Shown one piece after another: positions 39,917 to 53,700 of a stretch of DNA of 64,000 bases (its first letter is position 1; the number at the start of each line of letters is the position of its first letter). The position numbers and the translations under genes were made by a program. The notes under the pieces were generated by a model, which made no database searches, had not been told where the DNA came from, and saw only the letters and a program-made list of their open reading frames with translations. The DNA comes from Ciona savignyi (Eukaryota; Chordata; Ascidiacea; Phlebobranchia; Cionidae): positions 1-64,000 of the forward strand of contig CH002780.1 of assembly GCA_000149265.1 (NCBI GenBank). Direction: 5' to 3'.

Positions 39917-41366
39917 TTACACAGACACCACACAGAGATGGCGCGTTTCATGTGCTACTGAGTCCGGGAAGTCGTTCCAAAGTCCAGCGAATTGTGTCCG
40001 CATGTCGGTTCTAATTTCAATTCCTACTGAAGTGTTGCCCGCATCTGACATAGGGAATTGTTCGTGCCAGTCTCCATTGAAACCAGGCTTCCCATCGCTT
40101 GTCAGCATGACTTTCGTCTGTGAAAATTTAAACAACATTTCAAGGCGTAGATGGCAACATCAAATTTGTTGAAAATGGACAACTAGGCCAGTGGCAAGTG
40201 GTGTACACAGCATCCTTAAGAGGCGGGATGTGACGTAACAATAAGGTAGTGTGGCCGACTCCGACGGATACCGAATTACAAACAACAGTTGTTTTAGCAA
40301 CGAGCTCGTAACGATTTTAAAACTGGGTTGATAAAATGTGATGGTTGGGTAAATAGCGTAGTCTGGTACAAGGGGCTCTACACCCAGGTCAAACAGTTGT
40401 GTACATTATGTATAAATAAACCATCTCTCTGCTAAGGTAATATATATCGTTGCAACAGACCTGTGGGTTGTAGTTCATCGCTAGCCTGACACCTAGGCGG
40501 GGTTTATCAAATGTTGTGGTTCAGATGTAAGTATAAACCACGTTATACATCTCCGCGTCAACAATATCAACCAGAGTGGCACCGAAGTCTCGACACAATT
40601 GATCAGCTTGAGGCCGGGTCTGGGCTACCTCATTGTCTGACTCGGGCATCCATATGTAGAGATTACCATACCACATTCCAATGTCGTCTGTGAAGTAATA
40701 TTTTTTATATTTTTAAAAAGGGAACATTTCTGACACCGTTTTCGACAAAAAAATTAAACAATTAACTCTAAAAGCGGCGAAAACACGGCATGGTTATCTG
40801 CTTAACATATAGTTATTTGGAATTTGTTGAAAAATATGCATGATCAAGCGTTCATTCACCTAGGAGATCGGTTTTTGGTATTGTAGAATATTCACGATGT
40901 TTTTTTCAAAATAGTATGCCATCGCACGTAAGAAACATATTACTTATACTCCTGAAATTGGACGCCTTTTGGACACAATATAGATCCGAATAATAATAAA
41001 ATAATGTGTCGCCTTCGATAGGAACCAGTGACTATTGACGGAGTTACATGTTCTTGCAGTCATGGATATAAGCAAGGAAGCCGGGAAATAGAAGATTAGC
41101 TCAGTAGTTATGGTGTCTTTCATGCAGTCGAATGGTCGTAGGATCGAAACTAGCAAGCCGGAAAAGTGCTTAGCTAACCAAAGCACAATTTCTAATTGAA
41201 TTTAAAGTCTTTCAAGTTAAAGAGGTGAAACGCGGTTTGAGTATAAAGCAACTCCACCAACCTTCCAAGTACAGCGTCCAGTTCACAACGATAGCCACGT
41301 TCCAGTCTGCCGACTGGTCAGTTCGTTCCAGTTTAATCCAGAATCCGGAGGAATTGATTTCGGTCA
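39917..41366 (-). CDS. C-type-lectin-like protein, C-terminal exons (5' end unresolved)
   Basis: Exons 41366-41262, 40687-40542 (donor could be 3 bp later, at 40539) and 40117-39917 (TAA stop) join in frame. The first encodes a beta-rich segment (SSGFWIKLERTD, then an NWT glycosylation sequon). The second encodes LYIWMPES and then QADQLCRDFGATLVDI, the typical C..GA.LV.I start of a C-type lectin fold. The last has LWNDFPDS followed by RHLCVV, matching the WND motif and terminal Cys of that fold. No EPN or QPD sugar-specificity motif is seen, so sugar binding is not implied. The first exon needs a phase-1 upstream exon that I could not identify, so the signal peptide and start are missing. The protein is probably secreted or an ectodomain. 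Confidence 0.5.
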
Positions 41367-41658
41367 CTGTGCATTGAATTTGTGAGGCGCAGGTTCATAG
41401 TAAGAGGTAACCGTTGCCTTGACAACTGCTGGTGCAGCATTCAAGCACATGACAAATCCGACGAATTCCATTTACAGCAATGCTTAAACTAGAGACAACG
41501 AACAACAAACCGAAGAATTTCATTAAAAAGTTTTCAAAGCTTTAGCAATTATTACACTTGACCTGTAGAACAGCAGGTGGTAAAATTGTCATCAGGTTTT
41601 TATTAAGAATTCTCTTTAAAGAAATTGCTAAATGCAATTAAACTTTAACTGGTCCAAC

Positions 41659-41760
41659 CTGTGCCAAAACGGCTCTACTTGCCGTGCTGTTCTGGCTACC
41701 AGTGCTAGAATTCAAAGAAACCTCGTAACGTGAAAGCACTCTGCCAGCGTGGAGAACTTT
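41659..41760 (-). CDS. Possible upstream exon (weak)
   Basis: A 102-bp open segment lies between a TTTCAAG acceptor and a CAG|GTTGGA donor. It encodes KVLHAGRVLSRYEVSLNSST and then further Ser/Thr/Asn residues. It lies 5' of the lectin-like exons on the same strand, but its phase (0) does not match the phase needed at 41366. It may therefore belong to another isoform, or not be an exon. Confidence 0.2.
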
Positions 41761-42299
41761 CTTGAAATTTCAGGACGTTGATGACGTTTTCTCTCCACTG
41801 CATCTACGTCACAGATGATGCGTCAAACGCCTACACTGTGCTTGTTTAACTCACACGCGTTTTCCCGGGAATAAAGCATAGATTTCCAATTCCTATAAGC
41901 AATGGTCTATTCTTAACAAATCTTGTAAAATTCTGCATGGAAAAATTCCTTTACGGGATTTCACACTTCTACGTTTTACGAATTTTTTAATTTGTTTTGT
42001 GTTTTTCAATGGAGGTATTATCATTTTTGTTTAAAATGCTATCACGTTATACCAATGTTCTATTTGCATAATTACATCCACCAATCCAGCGGTGTATAGC
42101 ATGTACGCTCCAGTTGTTACGTCATTCCAACATAATGTATATTTATGAGAGTGGGCTTAGTTATATTGGTTTTACTTCTTTAGTCAGGTCCATATCACTA
42201 CAATGACAGGCGTTCCCTTTGAATTCAGAGGGGTCCATAGTTAGCACGTTTTTTATTAGAAACTTTACATTATTATATTCTTTTGTGAGAATCAAACAG

Positions 42300-42772
42300 T
42301 CGACACAGGTCGTTTTTTAATAAGAGTAGGTATATGTATCGGTGGCGTTAACCATTTGGCCACACGACCGTATACTTAAGCATCCCGTTATTCCAACCAG
42401 CGGGCACAGAACATGAACACCCTAGTGGTGTATAAGTCATATATTTGTATCCGCATGGTGCTGCCACACACACATTCAACAATCCGATTTTCGACCAAAC
42501 GGTGATTGCAACATTTTCTTACATACAAACATAACCAAAATAATATTTCCATTCTTAAATTTAATTGTAGCTTAAACAACAAGTAATATTATAGGCTCGC
42601 TTGTAGTCGCACCTGCACAGAGGTGCCAACGTTTTTTTGTGGTTTTAAAGCTTAGTACAGTCGTGTACCCGAATGGTTAACGCGAACGATACACTACACA
42701 GAAATATATACAGAAAAAAGGGGGTTCAGCAACGAGCCCATCGAGGGTTCGAAAATCAGTACCGACAAAAAA
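42300..42772. repeat. Two family-A SINEs in opposite orientation
   Basis: Reverse copy at about 42302-42372 (GGCGTTAACCATTTGGCC), forward copy at about 42658-42772 (CCGAATGGTTAACGCGAAC, GGTTCGAAA). Confidence 0.65.
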
Positions 42773-43155
42773 AGGTTTCAAATGCCAGAACGAATAACGG
42801 CCGCATTCCATACCATTCAGCAACCGCTGTGAAGACATTTAACTATGTATCTGTACTGTGTATTTAGTTGTCAGATAATTATAGTACATGGTGTTCGCGT
42901 GTAATCCTGTACAATGATGTACTACGAAAACGGAAATAGAGAAAGATCCAGTTATTAGTTCAAAGCTAAAGTTTAAAAATTCCTTCTATTGAGCTACCGT
43001 TAAGCTGGTTTAGTTAATACGAATTACTCATAGGGACAGCACGCACATACGAACCTATTTTTACGATTTTAGTGATTGTGGATTCGTCAGCAGATATGTG
43101 AAAGGGCTTAAATCCTGTTTGGCCTGTTTACCACATTAGAAGGTTCAGAACTCAC

Positions 43156-43479
43156 ACTGCGTGCATCTGATACCAGATTTCGACAGATTTGATGTGAGGT
43201 AAAGTTGCTGTAGACTCCCAGGCTCCGGTCGCTACGTGCCTTAAAACATAGTGAATGGCATTAAACGCTGTTTATCCGCCTCTTCCGGTGTTTACTCACG
43301 TAATCGGCGGAAACCGAGCCTAAGACGGATTCGATTGACTTGAGATGCAATAATTCGACACCCCGATCACAATGCGACGCGGAAATCCAGACGAACGGAT
43401 CCAGGAGTCCAGAATCCGACCCTCGGGAGCAGACGCTGATGGAGAATGTGAAACGAGCATCAAACAAACCCGAGATCGC
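43156..43479 (-). CDS. Two putative exons of an unrecognised gene
   Basis: Exon-like segment 43479-43300 (180 bp, 60 codons, acceptor CCCAG, donor GTGAGT) is followed by 43239-43156 (84 bp, 28 codons, acceptor TTTTAAG, donor GTGAGT). Both are open in frame 0 and symmetric, so they join cleanly. The first encodes FDARFTFSISVCSRGSDSG and then LLDPFVWISASHCDRG. I recognise no family. They could be 5' exons of the lectin-like gene to the left, a separate gene, or chance. Confidence 0.3.
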
Positions 43480-43681
43480 CTGGGATTAGCGGAAGATTAA
43501 ATTAGCTTCAAACTTGCCCCGGAGTTTCTCCACACGCCGAGCGAAAATAAGTTTCAAACGAGTTAACTGTTTTGCACCTGTAAACTACGTTAGTACAGGC
43601 GAATATGTTATAAATACAATCATTCGAGGGGAGAACGTGCGGACATTTTTGTTAACTCGTAAATAGATATTGTTTATTACT

Positions 43682-43788
43682 GGGTTAAGGTTCGAACCCA
43701 CGATGGCCTCGTAGATAAAATCGTTTTTGCATGTAAAAAATAGAAGTATCGGTTGCGTTAACCATTCGACTACACGATTGTAGATAGT
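43682..43788 (-). repeat. Family-A SINE, reverse copy
   Basis: GGTTCGAACCCACGATGG and GGTTGCGTTAACCATTCG. Confidence 0.75.
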
Positions 43789-43789
43789 T

Positions 43790-44722
43790 TAAAGGATGTT
43801 ACATATCCTAATCTACGAATTTTAAAATTGTATACGTTTTCTTTGAACTTTTAACACTTTTAATAATTATTTATATAAATTACATCATCGGCAAAGCTGA
43901 CATTTTCACGTCTTTTAGAACTGCGTTTTAAACAGATAAAATCAACATGTTTTCGCGTTACAGACGTGATAGATGCGAAACTTGTATTTTTCGATTTTTT
44001 CCCTCTCGAACAGGCGAGAAAGATCAGCCACTATTTAAGCCCGAGGTAATCGCGAGGCTGGCTATACAAGCAGTCAGTCGGTCTAGGTAAAGACGTGCTA
44101 AAGCGGTAGTCTGAGCGAGGTAGATTGCGGGAAAGTTTCGTGCTGAAAAGGGAAAGATAACCAGTCCGACAGACGCTTCAGCTTCGACCAATATTTGTTA
44201 AATGTTTAGTTTCTGCTCGAAACGTGCTGAAAATTTATGCGATTGTTAATTTCGTATGTTGAATATGCAATCGTAGTAATATCAAAATTAGATTTAGATG
44301 AAGATATGTGTTTTATTAAAAAGATGTTTGTTTCCCTTGAAAAAAATTACAATCGTATAAACACCTTTACTGTAGTGAAATTGTAGTTTTAGGTGTTATT
44401 TATTCATCGCCCTATATAATGTAGTCTCCAAATAAGATTGCGCAACAAATAATAATGGAAAATTTTCGTATATAAGGCAATGTGGTTCGATTTATAATAT
44501 TTTTATTCTCGAAAAATAGTTATTCACAAAGGCATACACAACGGAATTTGTAATTCATAAGAAATCAATGTAATAATGTTGAATTTAAAAAAATATAGTA
44601 GACGTATAATAGCTTTTTCTACATATTAACGGCAAATATAGCTTTTAAGCGCAATATTATATATATTTTTTTAGAAAAATTTGTAAATCATACTTCGTAA
44701 GCTATACTAAATACAGAAAAAT
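43790..44722. other. CCN upstream region
   Basis: AT-rich. TATTTAAGC lies near 44032. A TATACTAAATACAG acceptor-like word ends at 44716, just before the ATG, so a 5'-UTR intron or trans-splice site is possible. Confidence 0.35.
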
Positions 44723-47700
44723 ATGTTGCATTTGATCGCCTGCGTCATTTTGACCATTGTTACGTCACAAGTGTGTGACGCATCTCCAACCTTCGACTTA
44801 AGAAGAAACAACCAATCAACGGAAGGAGATTTTTATCCGTTGGTAAGTGATTGATAAATTCCATATCTGACTCACTTTTACGTTTGAGTAAAAGTAAGTG
44901 ATCTTTCCTTTAGACTTCCATAGCTGAGTCATTTTCGCGCGGTCTATACCGCAAAATGCGATTTTCCACGTCAAAAAATCTCGCACGAGAGATTTAATTG
45001 TATTGAGGTGCATAAACCGATTACCGTCAGGCGGAATATTGCTATGGTGCTAATCGAATGTGGCCATGCCACCCAAATCTAACTCGAGCTTTGACTGCGA
45101 ATCTCGTGTTGCACATACAAACATGCCGACGGTGTATTCCGTGGCTTCTCAGGCGCCAGGTATTCCAACTGTCTAATTGAACGTGCAGCCACACTGTTTG
45201 TTGGTAAACTTCATTATCGGAGGTTTAAGTTCGCGACAGAGTTGTTGGAAATTGGTGTAGCTAATAAACACGGGCAAATTCACACACGTAATAGTTTTTT
45301 TTGATCGCAGGGCCTTTTCTACCCGGGCTAAGGTTCTAAGCCTCGAATTGGCTCGTTCCTAAGACTGTTTTTTATTGTTGGTATATGTATCGGTCGCGTT
45401 AACCATTCGGTCAAACAACAGTACTATTGAGCACAAGGCACCTTTACTAACTAACCATAAAGGAAAGTGCCCCGCGCGTCTAGAGGATCCAATTTTAACC
45501 GCCACCTGTCAAACTGTCACAAACTAGAAATATTATAAATTTGAGATTAAATATTTAATCTCGATATATTAAAGTTTTCGAGGAAACTGATTACCTAAAA
45601 GTATGGAAATTGGCCGAATTAAAATATTGATTTCCGAACGTTTTGGCAATTTCATGATCGTATATAAAATGCGGTTACATTTTTCAATACCGTATTCATA
45701 AATGGGCAGACGCATTATTTTTATATCTTTGTTTGTGCTTTCCCTAAACACAAGGCTCTGATGATGACGTCACATCTACGTGACGTCACATCTACGTCAT
45801 CATGGAAACCATTCACTGCACCTGCGAAACGCCCTCGGTTAAAATTAGCTCGGGTTTGTTGTCAGGCTTTTGAAACTTAAGTGTTCCGGAACTAGAACTG
45901 GAAATGATTTTCTTTCGGCGGCGGGCCGGGGTCAGAAAGAACATTCCAGAACACGTGTTTTGTGGTGGATTAAAGGGAATTATGACGTCACGGTAGTTCT
46001 GGAATTCGTGCGATTTTGTTTAAGGTTATAAATACAAGTGACTTTCAATTCTTCGTTTGACATACGATACGTTTGTAACGCCGACGCTTGCCGCAACGGA
46101 TCACTGAACACAACGGATGATACATAAGTGAAACACAGGAATTATCAAGCTGTGTAATGCTTTGACAAAAATTGTAAAATGTGACCTTCCGGTTCTGCAG
46201 TTTACGTTATTCGTTAAGGTTTTGCAAAAATTCTTCGTACATTACAATTGTGCTATATATATCCTTCCCATGCCGATGGGTATGCACATTAACAGCATTC
46301 ACGAAGAGGTAAGTACACACAAAATGGCGCGAAACTTACAATTGAAATCCGAAATGAGTAAACGCGTGAAAACCACACAACAAACGTTTCAAAACCGCAG
46401 AAATAAGCTTTGCCGGATGCCGTACTGTTATAAGCCCGGAAAATTAGATTTAAACCTACAATTAGGTTCTCGAAGTATATACTACAACGCAATTATGTTG
46501 TACGGTGCGGTTGTTTCCACATAAGCTGAATTTTACTATGGTCGAATTTAAAAAGTTGTGGCAAAAGAATTTACAGAGCCGTTTCGTCGGTCGATCGTTA
46601 AATATGGACTCAGCCATGTGCATTACATTGTACAAAACTATATTTTCTCTAATTCTTTATATGTTGAGAGTTCTTTTATTGCTATCCGAAAACGTTTCTA
46701 TGAATATTAAAACGCCCTCGCGAATATAACCTTAAAGAGAAAGAAAATTGAAAAGAAAACAAGAAAAAACTACTAGCAAAAAAACTGACAAAATGAAAAA
46801 ACAATTATGATGAAAATCAGAGTATGCGATTTTATTAATACCAGAAACGACGGATGTCGTCTTTGCTAAAGTGTCCCACTAAAACCATGATAAAACGTCC
46901 GGAAATTATCTTTATACTGTTTACCCTTCGTACGAGTAAATCTCCAAACTGCTACCCAATGTGGTTGCGGTTAGATCTGGACTTTGGAACTGTTTATAAT
47001 TAAAAATATACCCCACCCCCATTTTGGAGCATTTTGAGGGGCATAAGATAAGCTTAGTGCGTGAGAGATAAGTACGACATTCGCGGAGGTGGCTGTTTAC
47101 ACGGCCGCGAGATTGAGCTAAATCTTCTAAGGCATCGCAAACACCTGTACGACATATCTATCTAAAACGGGCTTACCAGAGATAGGATCCGCGGCTCAAG
47201 CCTGGCTTTTAGTGGATATGAATCGTTATCGGGGTGACGCGTCAAAGCCTGGATGACTAGGTGCTCTTTGACAACCAAATAATATCAGATAAGTCATGTA
47301 AACGAGCAGGACTTGTGCGATTGTTTTAGAGTAAAGAAGGCGTCGGTTCGTTCGTTTTATAGTGGTTTTACACATCTTTTATATTGTTTAATACACCATG
47401 AATTCTGTTAGGAGTCGTTTGATTCCATTTATACAACTTTTATACGTTTTATTGACCGGTTATAGAGATTTAATATTTTTAATTTTTATCTTAGATTTAT
47501 TTTATTTCTTTGCACTTCGCTGAACTATCGTTGAATCGTTACTCCACACGCATAAGAACGGTAGGTCAATAAGACATCGTACTGATAAATCACTGCAGGA
47601 TTTGTAACATTAGCATTATGCGCGATGCACCAATAACAGTTTATATTGCTAAACGGTTGTGTGGTCGAATGGCAAAAGCGAACGGTTCGTATAGGCTACT

Positions 47701-50700
47701 AATCGATTTATGTATAAAACGGTCATAGTGTCGAGACCGTCGTGGGTTCGAAATCCACCCACTAAAAAACACATAAAAAACAAACAAGTCCGTATGTCTG
47801 ACGCAGCGGAAAGTGAACAACAAGAGATTCGACTTTGCCGTGCATGACCTTTGTTTTCGTTGGCAGCTTATTACGCGGTCTATGACGTCATTCGTGACAC
47901 CCGATCCTCTTGAACCTGGGACCTGTTATCAGGAACACCAACACCATTTGCCCTCGTGTCTAGGAGATTACGCACTCTTTGTGGCGCGGCGTATGTGGTA
48001 AAACATGGCGCTGAGCAAATAGCTGCTGCCCGGTATGAGTGTGCGCTATATGGGCTGTGTGGTACTATATACCGAAGTGGAGAGTGGACTCGGATTTGAT
48101 TTTAAGCGTATCGGCGGCTCGAATTACGGAATTATATGCGGATTATGACGTTGGAGTATAATCTTCGGTATTTGATCCGCTGAGATCGAGTAACTCTATA
48201 GCAGCCATCGCAGCGTTTGATTGGCGGTGTGAGGGTGTTACGAAGGGGGTTTGGCATGACCATTTTTCATACCCACGCCATCATACTTCACAATATCTTC
48301 TATGACTTCACGGGTACGGCGAAAACATATTACACAGCATAGACATAGCTGGTGTCAAAGATCGGGTCGCAGATACGGTAGAAAGGCTTCGAGCATTTCC
48401 CAGCTTACGACCCCGGTTACCATTTGCGGCGTATCGCCGAACTTACAATGCTGCTATTGTTCGCAAGTGTGTCGTCTCTTGCGTAACCAGTTTTAAAAAG
48501 TACATGACAGAACTTAAGCCGGCGGATATGAGACATGTCGACGGTCACGTCTCTAATAGCCCCGTGCGTAAGCAAGGATCTTGTAATCCGTGGATCAGTT
48601 AAAAACACCTTGAAATAAATCGCTACGTAATACTAGGTCTTAAAGAAATTAAAATATTAAAATATAAACACTAACAATTAAAACAATATTTTCAAATAGT
48701 TTTTCTTGATTGAAGGGGTCGTTAGTGATAAAAAGAATAGTTGGATTTCGTGGAATTTCGACCTTAAAAATTCACGTTTTCTTCCAACATTTTAAATATT
48801 TTTACAAATCTTATTTAAATCGGGTTGTCTCTGGTACAAAAAAAAGTTAATTCTGGCTCGATTTTGGAAAATTCACGTTTTCTTCCCCTCCTTACAGCGC
48901 ACTGAATCCCGAGAGTGTCGGGGTTGCAGCTGCCCCCCGACCCCGTCATGTCCGCCTGGAGTCAGCCTTATCATGGACGGCTGTGGATGCTGCAAGATCT
49001 GTGCGCAACAACTGCATCAGGAGTGCGATATCCGAATGGTATGCGACGTCCACAAAGGACTCTATTGCAGCAGAGGGGGTGTTTGTAAAGGTGAGCTGAT
49101 TTGAACTATCTGGCAGCAGGTCCACTGTACGGATTTTAGTTGACTGCTACTATGGGTTATTGGGTCAAGCATAATTGCTGGCTGGTACGTTGCATTTTTG
49201 GGAAGGCACTAAGTGAACCTACAGAGTAAAAGCAACTGCTTAATGGGTTAAGACAAATAGCTTCAACTAGACGGTAGACTTGAGGAAATCTGACGATTTT
49301 AGTGTGATAACTCGGCCCTTCCCATCACTTATTACACCTGAAACATAATATCCATTGACATTTTATATTTTTACAGCTAGTCCCGGGGTAGCGTGTTACG
49401 TGGGCAACCAATGGTACGAAAACGGAGAGTTGTACCGGCCGAACTGCAAGGTGACATGTACTTGCATGGACGGCGACATTGCGTGTATGCCAACATGCAT
49501 GCCAACCAAGCCTCCAACCCGAGAATGCTCGGTCCCAAGGTGAAAAACGCTTACTATTAACAGTTATGTATACGGTCGTGTGGCTGAATGGGTAACGCGA
49601 TTGATACATACTCCAACCATACAAAAACGGTCTTGGCCTGTTAACTTGCCCCCTACAATAAATAAATTGTTAACACTCATTAAAACGGTGGTGAAAAAAC
49701 TAAACAGGACATTTGCGAAACATAATTGTATATACCGTTTTTGACCGGGACACCTTTAAATACCGGCTTTTTATTTGGTCAGTTATTTAAATGGTTAGCA
49801 ATTGTATATGGTCGGTTGCGCTAACCGCTTGTCTTATACACCAAAACCTGGTATCCTTGAAAGGAATGAATGGAATTCGCAGGTGGTTTAACGACAGACG
49901 TCTCTGAATGCGGATGTTCTGTAGTGCTATTCACTTAAGGGGGCTATTTAAGGCTAGTTTTGATATTGGTTAAATAAGATGATCCGTTCACATGGGTTGA
50001 TTTTCATTAAATTGCCCTGTTTTCCCCTAAACACTTGCACTCTAGCGCACCACGCGGGCACACTTGACTTTTAACGCTTGACCTGGACGTAACAAAGACC
50101 TGTGTGACGAATGGTTAAAAATAGAATTTAATCAGCTGGCACGTAACAATGGCGATTAGTGAACGGCGTGTATACGTAACAAGCCCATCCTTGAAAGAGG
50201 ACGGTTACGTCACTTTATTAAAAAGCGAACGTATTTCCTGCATTTGTTTTCAGACGACGACGCTATTTCGGTTATGATGAGTAAAAATATATTTTTAGGT
50301 TGATCCACCGTCGGGGACAATGTTGCGAAGAGTGGGTATGCTCTCACAATGGCCGAATCGACCCATCCATCAAGTTAGCAAGGCACGAAGGTATGTGTGC
50401 AAAAGTTGCATATCACTGTATATTGGCAAGTCTGTTTGCGCATGTCAAATAGAAAGGTAGTTATCCCTGCCAAAATACACGGCGAACTTCGTTGTCGCCA
50501 TCTTTAACGCGACGTATCGTGATTAATTATTGCACTTTTGGTAAAAGTTAAAATATAAAATTCGCAGAATTGAGTTTGAACTGGTTGTTTAGTTGGGGTT
50601 GCTTTTAATTAAGAGTGACGCCTCTAAACGAAGCGGTGGAGTTTTAACGCCTGATAAACGTTTAACAATATACCCGTGCATAATCGCAATTACAGCATGA

Positions 50701-53700
50701 GCAACGCAGTTAATACAAACGCTGAGATAAGCACCCGCGTCGACTGAATCTGCAAAGGTTGCTTATTTGCGGCCGTCGTTTCAGCAGACGTAAATTATCG
50801 CGGAATAGATTAGGTTTCCGGCTTCTACGGAGGCGGATAGCAAGCATTCCGCTATATAATATCGCTACATCGATGTACGGCGTATGCATGTCAAGGTATG
50901 ACGGGAAAACCCAAGTTGCCCCACAACTGAACCTAATCACTCACGCCACACCTCAATTTCGATGTTACGGACAATTAATTTTCTTAGAATTTTGATTTTC
51001 ATAAACGAAACACCAAAAAATGTAAAGATAGGAAATGAATACGCGTGGTAAACCATGTTGTTGGACAAAAATCCTTCACTGGAAAGATTCATTATACCAT
51101 AACGGTTAGTAATGAATGACTGTATAATGTACAATCAAAAAAATTAATCTAAAACTCTTAGTTTAAGTAAACATTTCGCATTATTACATCAATGATGATT
51201 GTTTCGTCACACAGCTGTATGTGGGCGGATTGTCCGGGGAATTCTAATATTGCTAAAACCACTGCCTGTGACATCACAGAAGGAAATGAGAATTTGAATT
51301 ACTTGACAACTGATGCGCAGATATATATAAAACAGCTCTAGCTTAAGCTAAGCTTAGATGAATCACATCTAAATTTCAGTTTCCAAATTTAATTTCAACT
51401 AACAACACCTCCCAAGCCGGTTATTAAATCACAGGTATTCCAATCCGTATCGCGAAACGCCATCGTGTAACTGTGATAACAGTATGCCGCGTTACAAAAC
51501 AACGCAATTAAGCTATATTTGGCGGTTAATAATAATGTGATTCTGGTTCTGGTACTCAAACGCATTGCTGTCAAAAAAATCGAAGAAGAAAGGCTAAACA
51601 GAACATGCAGGAAATAAATAAACGGATACTTTTAAGCTGATTATGGCATCAGCAAATTGATATGAGTCTGTTTATTTGACTTGAGATAATTACAAGGTCA
51701 TCCCACTTGGGAAAAGGCATTTACTCGCGAGACTCTTTATGATCTTGACGTTTCTTAAACTTGACATTCGTAGGCATCTATAGCAAGCCTATTAATCAGG
51801 ATTACATGTCATGTTTTTTACTGCGTTTCGTGTCTTATCTTGAGCGAACTAACAGGCATCTCTAACACCTAAGATCATTCACCAGATACGTGATGTTTCA
51901 CACAACGCGTAGACTCGAAGCATGTTTTTACGCCTTAAAAGGTGTACCTCTGTGTAATGCCGATTTGTTTATGAGATATATTATGCGAGGTATGCTAACG
52001 TAATAAGGCTGTGAATTGTCAGACCCACAAGAACCCTTCATTCAATATAATTACTCAAAACACATTCTATTGGGTTACCTGCACCAGGTCAATAGAGGGC
52101 ACTAACTTAAAATGTTTATTCAGCTGCCGAGTTATTCAGCAAACATTGTAAATATCATTGCGGCATGGCCCGTTCTCCGTCGTTTCTTGCCAATGAGTAT
52201 TAATTCGCACTATCGTGACGGGAATTAAATTTCAACTTGATCTATAAGGGCAAAGGCGACAGCATATTCAGTGCCTACGTGTGTACAGCTTGGTACTAGG
52301 CTAAACGTGCCAACTGTTTACCAAAATATCAAACCGCAATTTTGGCCCATGGCTAGATGACGCAATAACCGTTTAATAGAATCTACATACTTGACTAAAA
52401 AGTGGATTTTCGTTGCGTGATATAAAATTTTGCATTAGATTGAATAACTTTGAAAGGATACCTACTTGGCCCATGGCTAGATGACGTAATAAACGTTTAA
52501 TAGAAGCACCATATTTGATGAAAAAGTGGATTTTCCGTACGTGTTATATAATTTTGCATGAGATTAAATAACTTTTTGGAAGCGGGTACCTATAGTAAAA
52601 GAAATAATCATAAAAATCGATTTATTCCCCAGTGAGATCAAAGCCAAAGCCCGCGGTAACTTTCCGTGAGAATTGTATGGTGCAGACGACAAAATGGACC
52701 GCCTGTTCGAAGACCTGCGGGTTAGGGTCGTCCAATCGGGTTTCAAACGACAACTCCGAATGTAAATTAAAGAAGGAAATGAGATTATGCAACCTGCGAC
52801 CTTGTGGGCCTCCCAGCACATTCGCGACAGTATCGTCGGTAAGCTGGAACTTTGATATTTTAGAGCAAACAAAAGTAAATATATGGTCCTCTGTTATAAA
52901 GCTAATCTGTCTTTTGACTTGCTTTGATGTTGCTTTTGCAGTACGTAGGTAAGGAGAGTCGCAAATCAATACCGCTATGACACATTGAGTCGCAAATTTG
53001 GGTTTTAACTTGTTTTTTTTTCTGTTGTTTTGCATTAAAAGAGGTAAAAAGTTTATACGATTTAATATTTTTAACAACGTGGTCCCGTGAATAGATTTTT
53101 TATTTTTAACTTCATTAAAATGAAGCGAATTCGACACATGTCTATGGTATTAAGCATTTTTAATTAGAACAGAGTCAGAAATCCTTATTTATACGATGCC
53201 AGCTAGCATATTAATGACAGGGCAGCCATAGCCTGCCAAGTGTGCGTGCAATTTGGTCAAATAATAAAAACAGCTTTGGGCTATTTCGAAAATGACATCA
53301 TTTTACAACTGCTAAAGTAATCTTTTCCCAACTGTATTAAGGTTTTAAAATCAAGTCTTCGGAAATACTTAATTTGGTTTAGGAAATCTCATTTATTTTT
53401 GAAGCTATTATTTTAAGATACTTAGAATGTCTTCTGTCAGCGGTATATATTCCACGCTGCATAAAAAAACATCTAAATTTTTAGAAAAAAAGAAACTCAT
53501 TTTTTTCCTTAAAAAATACGTATCGTGGCTTTATAAATTTTATATAAACTAGCCCAAATTAGCAAAAATAGAAACCTATCATTAGACGTACAAATAGGTT
53601 AACATGTTTTCTACGACAAGATTACATCAACTTTTCCTTTCTCATTACAGAGACGTCGATCATGCAAGAAAACCGTCCGACACAACCGCCGCGTTCGGTT

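Noticed and set aside
46162-46524. 120-codon ORF in CCN intron 1
   Set aside because: Composition looks random, no homology, no splice partners.
48302-48608. Overlapping small ORFs as a transposon protein
   Set aside because: No transposase or reverse-transcriptase motif; both strands are equally open.
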